Source: Branchiostoma floridae (Eukaryota > Chordata > Leptocardii > Amphioxiformes > Branchiostomatidae). Taken from it: a stretch of DNA of 64,000 bases. The stretch is taken from positions 11,535,703-11,599,702 of the forward strand of contig NC_049993.1 of NCBI RefSeq assembly GCF_000003815.2, written 5' to 3'. Shown here piece after piece: positions 11,085-23,400 of this stretch. Position numbers and translations under genes: made by a program. Positions within the stretch are counted from its first letter, which is position 1. Each line of letters starts with the position of its first letter. A model generated the notes under the pieces. The model was given only the letters and a program-made list of their open reading frames with translations. It had not been told where the DNA came from and did not search any database.

Positions 11085-11600
11085 GATTACTTACTTGTAT
11101 TGCATACCCAGTAAACCGCCTCTTGGAGTAATAAACCGGGTTTGTATTGAACAGCACAAGCGGCATATCCTGACAGATCTATTTTCAACAAGTACGGTGG
11201 GTTATTTAGCGTTCTAGAGGCGTGGCTCTCCTCAAACACGGGACCTCCATTTAACGTCCTATCCGAGGGACGTCCCTAATTGCAAATAGGTACTTATTTT
11301 AACCTGAGTGAAGTGAGGAAAGCCGTGTACAGTGCATGCCTTATTTTAAATTTAACAAGGAAGTAAGTTAAGGAGGAATGTTGGAGGTTCGAACCCAGGT
11401 CCTCTAGGATCCTCTAGGCAAAACACCCCACGCCGACAATACTATTGCGGGGGCGAGAAGAGTCACAGGGAGCGACGAGGAAGTAGTTAGGTGTGTTTTT
11501 GTGTAGAGGTGTTTTTGTGACCCTGACCTTCCCGTGAGATACATGATATGCACCTAATACAATAACCTGTTCAAAGTTTTTGTGGTTTCTTTTTCAGTGT
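11085..11600 (-). mobile_element. SINE-like element, uninterrupted relative of 5590-6170, plus tail repeat
   Basis: Shares ttgtattgcatacccagtaa, agcggcatatcctgacagat, cgggacctccatttaacgtc and ggaggttcgaacccaggtcc with the copies at 5.6 and 9.8 kb; the last is a B-box region read on the minus strand. It is followed by the gtcacagggagcgacgagga and tttttgtgaccctgacctt blocks, as at 6175-6410. Confidence 0.7.
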
Positions 11601-12472
11601 ATCCGTAAAGAAACGGTAATCGGAGTAAGACACAATTCAAAGACATTTTGGTATCCCTACATTTTCAACATTTCTTTGTCATAATGATCTTTGAATTAGA
11701 TCATCTGTACAATTTCGGTTAGCCGTAATTTCTAAAATAACCTGAAGGCATAGAGAAATAGACAATATGTCATCTAAATGGCACTTAAGTGACAGTTTAC
11801 ACACTTTGACTAATGTTTAGTCTGGTATATCTTTAATGGTGTATGGTAAATTTTATTGTCAAGTGTTAGATACATCAGACAAAAAATGTAACGATAGCAT
11901 GAGTGCAAAATGACTGTGTACCAAAAAACCCCACAAGAGTTTAGAAGGAGATTAAACACCAATTGCATCTTCATGCTTTTGCTATGGAATACTAACTGTA
12001 CAAGGATGTGAGGGTCATATTTTGTGTGTTGTTGTATGAAAATTGAAAATACTGTCTTTTCTATTGCACTGGTCCAGTGTATACAAAATTATTTGTTGTT
12101 TTACTTGAGTCACATGACTGTGTACAAGATTTTTTTATCATGTGTGTATGTGTGTGAAAATTTCAGTATCTGGAGCCTTTGCCCAAGAAAAGACTAGATG
12201 TAATATGTTAATAAATAATCATTGACAACCATCAGTGGTGTCATCTAAATTTATTAGATACCACTGCAGGGAGCAATCTGACAATCAAAACTACAGGAGT
12301 CAAGTCTCCATCATTATTTTTTATTTGTTTCACGCCCAAATATAACAGCAACATTACTTCTGTTGATTGTCAACATCCGTATCGCCATTTGTATGATCTT
12401 TATGGAATTCATCTTTGTATACTCTCCTCGTCTTACATCCTCAAATTCACTACACACAGCTTTGGAGATGTG
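11601..12472. other. region between SINE and C19orf44 stop; third copy of the ninjurin-flank block
   Basis: At 11995-12190 the blocks attttgtgtgttgttgtatg, gcactggtccagtgtat, ttatttgttgttttacttga, gactgtgtacaagattt and gtgtgaaaatttcagtatct repeat the order found behind ninjurin. No ninjurin exon was found upstream of this copy. The part next to 12472 is the likely 3' UTR of C19orf44. Confidence 0.5.
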
Positions 12473-13466
12473 TCATCTGTCTGTTCCATTCTGTACTTGT
12501 TGTAGTGCCTCCTCCATGGTTAGAACTGGGCGGCGATGTTCCTGGATAAACTGGGAGGAAACAATTATACATTTGTGTGACACCATCCTTCACAAACTCT
12601 CATACAGTCATGTCACACATCAAGGGGTATGTCTAAGAAAGCAACATCTCAGAAACTTCATAGTCCTTTTGGCCTAGTTTCAATGCCACAGAGCAACCTG
12701 GTACAGGATATTATAGGGTATGACCTATTTACTTTTCCCAAAGCAGACTAAAAACAAGAGTTCGGAGACCTCATATCTCCATGAAATAGCTGATTATGTA
12801 AATGAATTCGTTATTTGCATAATCTATGCTTAGTTATGTACACCTGTAAATAACCTACGCTGGTCACTATGTTGATTGTTCAATCATTTACCACATCGAT
12901 GAATTATGGCACTTTTGCACTAATTATGCAAATTAAGGACTTATTTGCATAATTGGTATCTGATAATGTTCCACCTGCCACAAACTACATATAAATTGCA
13001 TGAATTTGAGTTCTATAAAGGAAACACTGCAAATACAGATTTTCCTAATTAAGTATGCAAATTAAGTGTCAGTTTGCATAATTTGCACCCCATGATGTGC
13101 ATCTCTGTCTAAGCTACCTACATACCAAATATCATGTAAATTTGTTGTTCCCTTCTTCAGTTATTTACCTTAGAAGATTTTGACAAAAATGCCCCTGCAG
13201 TTCCAAAGCAACCTGCTAGGGGGACCAAATATGTACCACACATCCCTCAGGTCACAAGCTATTTGCCATCAAAAAATCAAGACCATAGCACATCCTGTTC
13301 AAAAGATCCAAAAAATGAATTTCTGCTGCAGTACCAAGGTCACATACCATGTGGCCCCAAATTGACCTTGACCTTTGTCTTCCCAACACCTACCCACAAA
13401 CCAAATATCATCGTAATCCAGCCAGAGGTTCTTGAGTTATGCTCACTACAAAAATCCGGACACACA

Positions 13467-13517
<51 letters not shown>

Positions 13518-16500
13518 ACCCAAAACTATATCTCCATTTTTCATGGAGATAATAATGAGCTGCACAATAGCATCATAAGTAAAATTGACAGCCCACCTGA
13601 TTCAGCATAGAAAAAGAGGAATAAGGGTAAAATCAATACAATAATTCTAAAAAATTTCTAGTGCAAATTATCCTAAATGTAAAGTTCATGAGGTGGACAG
13701 TCATGTCCTACTGAAAGTTAACATACTAGTAGTTAGGACAGAAGATACCACTCCAGAACAGGGGTGTTAGAGATGAACCCAGCCCTACCTGTAGTGTGTC
13801 CTGTAGAGTGGTGTAACTGTGGTCAGCCTGCAGGGAGTTGACATAGAACTGGTGCAGTCTGCGGGTGTTGGTGACAAACTGCTGCGTGAGCTGCAGCTGC
13901 TGCCGCAACAAGTCATTCAGCGCCAGCACACTGGGACTGTAGCTGGTCATGGCTGGGACAGGAGAAACAGTACATAGTCAGGACAGCACACTGGGACTGT
14001 AGCTAGTCATGGCTGGGACAGGAGTAATAGTACATAGTCAGGACAGCACACTGGGACTGTAGCTGGTCATGGCTGGGACAGGAGGAACAGTACATAGTCA
14101 GGACTGCACACTGGGACTGTAGCTGGTCATGGCTGGGACAGGAGTAATAGTACATAGTCAGGACAGCACACTGGGACTGTAGCTGGTCATGGCTGGGTCA
14201 GGAGGAACAGTACACAGTCAGGACAGCACACTGGGACTGTAGCTGGTCATGGCTGGGGACAGGAGTAATAGTACATAGTCAGGACAGCACACTGGGACTG
14301 TAGCTGGTCATGGCTGGGTCAGGAGGAACAGTACACAGGACAGCACACTGGGACTGTAGCTGGTCATGGCTGGGACAGGAGTAATAGTACATAGTCAGGA
14401 CAGCACACTGGGACTGTAGCTGGTCATGGCTGGGTCAGGAGGAACAGTACACAGTCAGGACAGCACACTGGGACTGTAGCTGGTCATGGCTGGGACAGGA
14501 GAAACAGCACACAATCAGGACAGTTCTAGTACTTCACTAGCCTGGATACCATACCCCAACCTCAAAATTTATCTTTCGTGTTGGGGTCTGGCAGGATGGC
14601 TGTAGAAAGGTTCTCGAAGGCCCTTGATCAGAGGGAGGAGAACCTAGGATTGATGACCACTCACACCACAGGTAGCCAGCTACAACACACCACAGTTGGT
14701 CAGCAGGCTATCACAGTAGCGAATCAGGTACTAGTACTTAGTGGTCACTGTTATGGATTCAAAAAGTACAGTTGGGGGTGTTTAACCAATCATGGCAGGG
14801 GTGTAAGTACCTCCTGCTGATCCTGTGCTATTCTATTGGCGGAGTTTTTTGCCCACTTTAAGGGGCAAAATTGAGAAGAGTTCCTATCCCATCCGGCCAG
14901 ACCCCTGCACGATAGATACTTGAGATCGGGCTGGGGTTTGGTAACCCGGTGAGGCTAGTACTTCACAGGCAGGGACATTTTTCTTCTGACACTAATGTCA
15001 TATTCACTTGCACAGACAATGTACTCTCCAAGCAGAGGTTTGGCTCCGGCTGTTCTTTGACATTTTTATCAGGCTTTCTCTTTTGTACAGTTGCCTCGCG
15101 AGACATGAAGAAAACAGTACAAAATAGAAAGCCTGATAAAACGCCTAAAATAATGTCAAAAAACAGCTGGAGCCAAACCTCTGCTTGGATAGTACAGACA
15201 ATGTCTATTTCTGTTGTGTAAAAAAAAGATGATTAATCTACATGATCAACACACACAGTACACAGTCAGGGTTTTTCTAGTGTCTTAAAGTTTTGTGAAA
15301 ACTGTCTTTTTTTTTTACTTTCCTGCAGTGAAGAAAAGACATTTCTGTAAGAAAGCAGTCATTGAACTCGTGTGCTGAAAATTTCTTTTGCCAAAAAAAA
15401 AGGCTTGCTGCCCAAAAGATTTGAAGTACAAAAATGTAGACTGTTTTGTCAACAAAGTTAAATATTTTCTTACCTTCTAGTGCATCAGGGTTGACAACAT
15501 GTGTGGCTACTGGTGTGGGATCAGTGTACCCAGCACCATAGTGTGGGCCCAGGGCTGCATATCCAGACTCTGGGGAGATTGGGAGAATAGGCAACAACAA
15601 TATAACATACACCATTGGAGACCTGTCATGTTTTCTGCTTACAGAACACCATTGGTATTACAAATTGCTCAAACGTTTACTCCCTAATGTTTCTCAGTAA
15701 TAAGGAACTACATTTACAAAAGGTATCAGTTTTAAAAATATTTCTCAAATGTAAGCTTCATTAAAGTATCTTTCCCTGTCTTATTTTGAACAAATGTATA
15801 AATATGAGAGATACAAAGTAAGATTCAAAGGTGTAAGAACGATATGGAGAAGACTGTTAACAACCCCAGCACCCATACCTGCTGTCCACTGGTGCACCAG
15901 TCCTAACTGGTCCTCTACTGATGTTTGAACACCCACATCTGAAGCCTTGACAGCTTTTCTTGGAGGGGTCCGACTTCTGGTATGGCTTGTCTGACTGTCA
16001 GACACAGTGCTATCTGTTAGTGTTTTACTTCTGGTGGACTCACTGTAGGAATCTTCACTCTCTGTCTTCCTGGATCCTTTACCTCTTCTACTTCTGTCAC
16101 TCCTTGAGACATCTGTGTAAGACTTGCTTGGTGTTTCAGTGACTGTCTGTTCAGAGAATGTCTTTGATGACTCTGTCCCACTGCCCTCTTCAAAGGTCTC
16201 TGAATATGTGTCATCGGCGAGCACCTTAGCCTCATGTTTGCTCCCCATTCTCTCTGATATGGATTCTGTTGGCACTTCAGTATCAAAGTCATCCTCGTAG
16301 CTGTCTGCACCTTTGTTTTGTTCCTGTTTTTCTGAAGTCAACATGAGCAGCTCGTCCACAGTGTGTAAACCTTGAAGTTTTGGCCGGCTTTGCGAGCTCT
16401 CTGATTTGTCGCTTTTGTCTGATACGCTGTGTCCTAGTAGTTCATCCACTGTGTGAAGATTTAGGCGTGGGCCAATGTTCTCTGAGATTGATTCTGTGAC

Positions 16501-19500
16501 TGTCTCCTCAGTAAAGCTCTCCTTGCTTACAGCTGACTTAACTGAGTTGTCATCTTCTAACAGTTCATCAACAGTGTGCAATTTTTGTTCTTTAAGCCTT
16601 GTGCCAGATTCAGCTCTTTGGTTTTCCGACAGTTTCGATTTTTTAGCAGTCAGTGGCTTTGGTTTTGGTGTGATGTCTACAGCTGGAGCTAAGTCATCAA
16701 GACTCATAATGTGTACGGTTGGACCTGATACATTTACAAAACACAACAAAACAAGAAGATTCAATAAAAATGTCAATAAAAATCTAATACCTATGTACAG
16801 TGTAAGAATAAATTGCTGAGAACAAAACACTTCAATGATCAAGTCCCACATATTCTGACAGAATAAAAAGGTACTTGACTGTATCAATAATTGATTTGAC
16901 ACACCCCATTGACTCAGAGGTAATGGCAATGGCATTGCACACATCTTCATTAAACATAGAACAAATTTGACCTATCTGATACCATAGAATCTACCTATTC
17001 ATAACAACAGATATATTTTAATGGTCTCAAATCTGAAATCCTAAATACTGTGATCAAAATAATGTTCTTCCATCTTGCAACAATGTATGTACATTTCCCT
17101 AAAGAGTCTGTCTGTTTAAGCCAATTTTCCATATCTTGATATTTCTTACCAGCAGCAGACAGACTGTCCTCTGCTATACTCTCTGCCAGGCTGGCCTCCT
17201 CTGGGACATCGCTGGGCAGGAAGTCATCCAGAGACTTGGGTTCTGACACCTGTAGGGCAGCAAGACATCATGTAACATTATGTTAATGTTAGAACTTTGA
17301 CTTTACAGCATGTAGTCACTACAATGAATGGTGATGACATGGTGGTAGAAACATCCCCTTTTTAATGAATGTTAGACTACATAAATGATAGGACTCTCAA
17401 TCTGTTCTTATTTTACTTCAGTTATGAACTCTTCATCTTACCTACAGGTGAAACACCTGTTTTCTACTTAGTTTTCGCATACAAAATTAACACTAGCTAG
17501 ATTAGTTAATGTGGGCAACAATATTGTGACCTGGGATGATTATACATGTGTAGTAGTAAAGGTTAGGATACAACACTGACTGAACTACTCCTGTGGGATA
17601 AGTCTTGACTGATGGAGGCTGGAGGTGACTCTTGGGCTTTCTGCAGTTTGTGCACATACTGCTGGATGTCCTCGTCGTCACTGTCAAAATGCATCTTGGA
17701 AGTGAACTGGAATGTTCCTGGATATGGTGAGAGACAGAAGAAAATAAATGAGCGACTAAAACCTTCAACAGACGGGGGTCGAAAAGTTGCAAAATTCTGA
17801 TAAAGGGGACACAGTAAATTAACTACAATCATCTTCACCCTACTCCAAGTTTGAGTACAAAAAAATCTAGCAAATCACATGTAAGCTTTTCAGGCTGAAA
17901 AAAAAAAGAATGATAATTCAACATACCCCCTCTGTCTAATATGTCATTGTCTGCCGTTTTCCCTGGTTTCTTTTTCAAGAACCTGTTTTCCCCAGCAGTG
18001 TCCTGTCCTTGTGGTGAAGCTGCAGTATTTCTACTTTTCTTAAGAAAGCGTGAGCTGCCCTTCCCAGCTTCAGGATCTGGGCCATCTGGCTCCAAGGAGT
18101 CTTTTGTCAGTAAAGACTCTTCGGTTGTCTTCTTGAGGTCCTTCCCAGTTGACGACAGTTTGGGAGGCTTTTCCAGAAACTTCTTCAAGTCTTGTTCACT
18201 GTCAAGGTCAGAGCTGAGACTAAGCGCCATCTCAAGGTCAGAGTCGTCAATCTGAACCTTGGGTTGTCGCTGCATGATTCTCTCCTTCAGTTCCGCAGCT
18301 TTGGTGTGACAGGATGAACAGAATTAAGATATTAAGATCATTTCAAACATATCCATAAGACTATGGTACAAATGTATTACTTCTTCCTATAGTTGTGAGG
18401 AATGATAACAGGTAGAAGGGTATGGCTGGTGTGTCAAAAATCATTTTGCTTGTATTATTTAGTAATAAAGAATGCACATGTACCTAGGAGGTTTTATTAA
18501 TACAATGTGCGTTTGAACTTAATTGATAGCACTATTACTAGTATACAGAATGGCTTATCAATTGACAAATATTCCCCAATCAATAGAGATTTATTTATAT
18601 ATTTATTCGTTTGGCAGGAGCACATACAACCAACGCACCAATGTTGCCCCACTAGCCAGTAGCTATCCTCAAGGGATAACATTTATCTAGGAATGAATAA
18701 AACTTAAGACATAATTCCCTCACATCCCCATCCAAGGAAAGCGATATCATGACACACCTCTTGAGAGGGCTGACCCCCTACTTGCTGCTCCATCTCTACT
18801 CTGTAGCGATGACGTCTGGATACCAGCTGACCCCTGACCCACATTCTTCAGGGGGGACTCTTTCGTGCCCTCATTCTTTTTTGGCTTCTTCTTGAGAAAG
18901 CGACTGGCGTCTCCAGTAATGTTGGTCTTGACGTCTCCTTCATTGTCAGACTTGGACTGGTCGCTGAGGTCACTACTGGCCTGGGTAAGGTCAAATGTCT
19001 TCTTCTGTGTAGTTTTCTTGTTCAGGCTGCTTAGGTAGGCCTGTGTGGTAAGGTTTGGGCATGGGATGTTAAAAGCCTAGCAGTTGTTAAAGCAGACATC
19101 ACATTGTTCACAAACAGGAAAAGTATTGTAACCCAATCCAACAGGAGTGAAACTCCTACCAAAAGAAGAATTCTCTACTCTCTTTTGAAATCTTTTTTTA
19201 AAAATCCACCTAAATAATCACATTTTTCTATCAAAATAATTCAGATAACTGAAGGATCCTAACTTCTTTGTGCTAGGCACAAAAAAGTACAGATGAATTC
19301 AAAAGCTAAAAGCTTATTTACAATTAAAGTGGTGGACACTTTATGGTATCTGGCAGTGAATGATAAGCAAATGAAAACTTTTGAGTGTTTGGATCTTCCA
19401 AAATTTTTTATCAAATTTAGATAACGTTATATAATGTCTTTTTTTGTAATTCCTGGCAATAGCAAATGCAACCCTTTCATACATCCCTCCAAAGTTGTCA

Positions 19501-20128
19501 GTGGACTATTCCTTCCCATGACTCTTGTGTTGCCATGGTGACATGAAGCCATATCCGCCATCTACTTGAGCACCATCATCACAATAGACCAATCACAATG
19601 CTCCACAACAGCACATCAAGTAGAACTTGTGGCTGACTTTCACTATAGCTAAATAAACGTCAGCTGCACAAAGCCTGTGATGTTAATTGTAAAGTCAACA
19701 AACGGCTGAGTGAATAGGGAGCGAACCTGAATCTAAACCGGTTTATTGGTGACTATAATTTACAGACAAATCTGCAGCTATCCTTTTCTGTTAGATTTAG
19801 ATACTAGGCGACAGTTTGGGGTCAAGTTTTTACCTTATTGGCTACGCATCATGTTCTTTTACAATTATTAAGTACATGTACTGTCATTTGGTGTTAACGA
19901 AGTGTACACTGAAAAGAGAGGGCACAAACGCACGCCAAGCTCCTGATCACTGGACGCCTCGGACGGGGCAGAGTCTTGTTCATCGTACTGAAAACTGGCT
20001 CTCGCTGCCGCACCGCCGCCCGAGCGAACCAAACTGCTGGCGGCGGGAGGAGGCTTCTCTCCCCGCAGCTGAGCCCGTGCGCGCTCTAGCACGGACGACG
20101 TGCCCACTCCTGGACGTCTCTGAAACAT
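12473..20128 (-). CDS. C19orf44: C19orf44 homologue (DUF4614), nine coding exons
   Basis: Exons, 5' to 3': 20128-19934, 19040-18758, 18298-17927, 17717-17581, 17249-17150, 16724-15879, 15569-15474, 13952-13789, 12550-12473. All phases agree and give 756 residues (the human protein is about 660). The start is the first ATG (MFQRRPGVGTSSVLERARAQ). The C-terminal DUF4614 part is the identifying region: MTSYSPSVLALNDLLRQQLQ followed by LTQQFVTNTRRLHQFYVNSL, then EHRRPVLTMEEALQQVQNGT as the tail. The middle is acidic, Ser-rich and probably disordered, with three RFLKK motifs (SRFLKKKPKK, SRFLKKSRN, NRFLKKKPGK) and three LHTVDELL motifs in the 846-nt exon. The function in animals is not established, so none is assigned. 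It is divergently transcribed from CALR 346 bp away. The acceptor and first codons of the eighth exon are the source of an adjacent minisatellite. Confidence 0.9.
12720..13530. repeat. attatgcaaat-type repeat array ending in (AC)n
   Basis: Last intron of the C19orf44 gene. Several attatgcaaattaaggac/atttgcataatt pairs are followed by a degenerate version of the 10.3-kb repeat (gcccctgcagttccaaagca, aaatgaatttctgctgcagt, cttgaccttgacctttgtct, ccagaggttcttgagttatg). It ends in a pure (AC)n tract at about 13463-13515, as the related copies end in a CA-rich tail. Confidence 0.8.
13463..13515. repeat. (AC)n microsatellite
   Basis: About 50 bp of cacacaca, nearly pure, at the 3' end of a dispersed repeat. 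Confidence 0.95.
13921..14520 (-). repeat. 60-bp minisatellite that includes a splice acceptor and exon start
   Basis: About ten copies start near 13921, 13981, 14041, 14101, 14161, 14221, 14282, 14338, 14398 and 14458. Each carries gcacactgggactgtagct and ggtcatggctgggacagga. The first copy straddles the 5' edge of the C19orf44 exon 13952-13789, so every further copy holds the same acceptor (CCTGTCCCAG) followed by codons for A-M-T-S-Y-S-P-S-V-L. Copies alternate between a taatagtacatag and a ggaacagtacacag variant, giving a 120-bp higher-order period over most of the array; one unit is 4 nt short. Confidence 0.95.
14538..14957. mobile_element. 420-bp MITE with tagcct ends and about 9-bp target duplication
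   Basis: Begins tagcctggataccataccc and ends with the imperfect inverse (ggggtttggtaacccggtga then ggcta). The sequence gtacttcac flanks both ends (14529-14537 and 14958-14966). The interior has no recognisable coding content. The superfamily was not determined. Confidence 0.65.
15023..15193. mobile_element. 171-bp palindromic MITE with 11-bp flanking duplication
   Basis: Left arm ctctccaagcagaggtttgg, ctccggctgttctttgacat, atcaggctttct is repeated in reverse complement on the right (agaaagcctgat, atgtcaaaaaacagctggag, ccaaacctctgcttgga). Arms are about 75 nt around a 15-nt loop. acagacaatgt flanks both sides (15012-15022 and 15194-15204), a 9-11 bp duplication as in Mutator-like elements. 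It lies in a C19orf44 intron. Confidence 0.75.
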
Positions 20129-20300
20129 CGTCACCAAAAATCAGCTTCCAGTTTGTCTGTTTTCTAAACGTTTTCAAATTTGTAAACAAACAAGCGTCGC
20201 AAAACTTCAACGGCAGCCATTTTGAATACCCCGTCATGCATTTGGGCTGGTTGGCGAGAAGTTAATATTAACCTACTCATGAATATTGATTAGTAGAAAG

Positions 20301-20319
20301 CGTGGTGCGTTCTGATTGG
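20301..20319 (-). promoter_or_regulatory. perfect ER stress response element (ERSE)
   Basis: CGTGG, nine bases, ATTGG: the exact reverse complement of the ERSE consensus CCAAT-N9-CCACG bound by NF-Y plus ATF6/XBP1. It lies about 155 bp upstream of the calreticulin ATG, where vertebrate ER-chaperone promoters carry this element. Confidence 0.85.
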
Positions 20320-20345
20320 TCGAGCCTGAGACACACCCCAGTTGA

Positions 20346-20364
20346 CCAATCACAGACAGCCATC
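20346..20364 (+). promoter_or_regulatory. ERSE-like element with imperfect second half
   Basis: CCAAT, nine bases (cacagacag), CCATC. The spacing is exact; the second half-site differs from CCACG at two positions, so NF-Y binding is likelier than full ATF6 function. Confidence 0.5.
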
Positions 20365-20474
20365 TGTTCGTGCGGTCACATGGTACCAGCCATCACTTAC
20401 CAAGTGTGCGATTTCCGCATTCTGAGACCATTTAGCACATTCTAAGGTCGGTTTACCTGGCTATCTCAGAGAAA

Positions 20475-23400
20475 ATGAAGGTTTTGGTGCTTTTCGCTAC
20501 ATTCCTCAGCCTCTCGTTGGCAGAAGCGACTGTCTACGTGGATGAACGGTTTTCGGACGGTAAGATTTGGGCGATCTCGGCTGGGTGCCGGGGGGAGGGG
20601 TGGTAGGGGGAGGGTGGCGGATATGTGTAGCATTTTGTACCAAAACCTCGTGTACCTTTTTATATCGTACAGTTACTAATGTTCAATTCACAGAAGATAG
20701 CAGTCACATGTTAATCTGGAGTGCTGTGATCAAAATTTTCGTAATATACGGGTAAATACAAATTAGAATGTAACATGTTAACGTTACAGGTAAATTTGCA
20801 TCAGATTCAAAACCTGATCAGTTATATGGCAAGCCCTTTAATTCGAGCCAGAGTCACAGTTTTATGTACAAGATCACGTTTTCTAAGAAATTCTCAAGTG
20901 CTTTTTTTCTCAACTACTGATAGCTAAAGCCTTGTGCAAATTTCCAACATGATCTGCTCAGTGTTTGGAAGAAATCCTCAGTTTGCAATTGGTTATCAGT
21001 TTTGCGATCATTGATTGGTTCTGGGATTTGTAATGGTAACAGAGCAGAGTGTGTGTTTTAGAATTACTCTCAAGACTCTTATAAGACCTGTACAAAAAGG
21101 AGGGTCAAATTCCAGAGGCTTGACCTGAACTACTCAGTACTCAGTGGAAAATTTGTCTGCTTGGGCAGAGCACTTCCTTTTATATGCAAATTACTTTCCC
21201 AATCCTCTATAAGCCTATGCATTGTTCTCAAAATCTGCATAATTTGTTATCGCTATAATATTGCGAATTGTTGATAGATTAATTTGTGATATAATAAGTA
21301 AAGAAGCCATAGAACATCTGTGGTAGCAAAACTATAGTACTTCTACACGTATAGAACTAGCCTCGGATATAAAGTATTTGCTAAAATGTTGAGGAGTAAG
21401 AGCTTGTGAAAATGGAACAGTGCAAAACTGCAATGGCAGGTGTTGCTGTGATAGCTTTCCCATGGGAATAACTGGCTTCTGCATGTTTAATTTTGTGAAA
21501 TAACAGATGTCAGCTTCTGTGTTGACTTACAAATTTAAGTTTTGTTTGGTTAATGTTATCAGGTATTAATAAAGTTAATTGGTTACTGGGACAAACTGAA
21601 AAAGGTGGGCGTGTCAGCGGAAACATGTTTCACTACAAAGTAGAATATTGAATGGTATACTGTAAATGCAGAAATGTTCGCGGTGGATTAATTTTCGCGG
21701 TTTTTGCGGCGGCCGCTTCACCGCAAATTTAAAACCACCGCGAACATTTTTCCATAACAGTAAGAGATTACAGTGCATGGCGCTACCGCGAAATTAAAAC
21801 CACCGCAAAAAGTCCATTTTCCCGCTACCGCGAAATTAACTCCCCGCGAACTTAAATACATTTACAGTAATCATTTATGCAATTCAACTATGCTTTTATT
21901 AATTCATAAACAGAATGTTTGAAGATCAATTCTTCAGAATGTTACTTAGGTTGAGTTTATGAAAAGTAACTAGTCTATAAGTCACATGTTGAATTTCAAA
22001 ACTCAAATCAGTATTGATAGCTAGTGTCATATGCTGAAAATTACATTGAAAATAACATGAAGATCAGTCAAAGCCATTGACTCATTTAAAAAAAAATTCT
22101 TGTAGAGATGTTCTTTTGTAGTAAATATTGTTGCTGGTGCTCAATCGATCACTCATCATGCTTGTGTTGTCTTGATTTAATAACATAACGGCATAATTGA
22201 TCTGACCTGCCCCCACCCACTTCATGAATGGATATGTCCTTGTTATTATCACTTCATCAATCCAACATGTAGGTTATAACCTTGTCTTCATGTGACATCA
22301 ACTCACAAACCAGGACAGTCTATTGTGTTAGCAACCAATTATTTCAAACTTTAGAAGGACAGTGAAGTTATTAGTGAAAATTAGTGACGGCTAAGCCTGA
22401 AGTTTTGGAAAATGAATTGTTAAGTACCACATTTGTTGTAGATATACTCACATAATTCCCTGTGGACCATACCAAGAGGTTTGCAATAGTATAGTCGCAA
22501 AATTCATACATGACAAGAAGTATACAATACATTTTGTAAATGACTTCTTAAACCAACAATTAATTGCAGAGAGAGGCAAAAGAACCGAAGCTTTCTCGTC
22601 ATTGGATAGGATATATTTTGCTAAGCTTTGTTGTAGAATTCATTTCCTTAGAGGTTCATTTATTAGTATACTGAAGTTACTTCAGGTTGTTTGTTGTCCG
22701 CCCTGTTACAGAGGCATGGAAGGACAGATGGGTAGAGTCTAAGGCAAAGGGATCTGATGCTGGACCCTGGAAATGGTCTGCTGGCAAGTTCTACGGTGAT
22801 GCAGACCTGGACAAAGGTATGGACAAACATCCTCAGACTGGACATAGTGTGGATGAAATGAACTATGTACAAATGTATATTTGAAGCTATCTGCAATAAT
22901 GATTGTTGTTTTTGGCAATGCCTGATGGGTGGAGCCCGTTACAAGTTTCCTTCATTTTCTATTGGTATGTTGTTAATTTTTTTTATACTGGGTTCAGAGC
23001 AGGGCTATCCCCAGGACCCATCCTTCTGTCCAAAAATCAGAGCTTCATGACCCCCGAAACACAATGAAGATGTATTCTTAAAAGCTTATAACAACAGATT
23101 TAACAACAAAAATCAACAATATTGGCTCTCAAACAATGAGTGCAATGGAAAGAAACTCAAAGTAGGACAAAGCCCTGAGCCAGAGACAAAATGTGGCACA
23201 GTAAGAAGTAAAATACATGTAGATTTGTTGCTGAGCTGGTTTTGATTTTATCCTTGTCAGGTATCCAGACTGGACAGGATGCGAGATTCTACCACCTGAC
23301 CCACAAGATGGAGGAGTCCTTCAGCAACGAGGGGAAAACGTTAGTCCTCCAGTTCACGGTCAAGCACGAGCAGAAGATCGACTGTGGCGGCGGCTACATC

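Larger units (their letters stand above)
20129..20474. promoter_or_regulatory. bidirectional promoter between C19orf44 and CALR
   Basis: Only 346 bp separate the two start codons, so both 5' UTRs and both promoters share this stretch. It has two CCAAT boxes in opposite orientation (ATTGG at 20315-20319, CCAAT at 20346-20350), each part of an ER-stress-element-like arrangement. No TATA box is in a clear position, typical of a divergent housekeeping promoter. Confidence 0.8.

Noticed and set aside
12240..12700. 104-codon plus-strand frame
   Set aside because: Overlaps the terminal C19orf44 exon on the opposite strand, which has phase-consistent splicing and family match.
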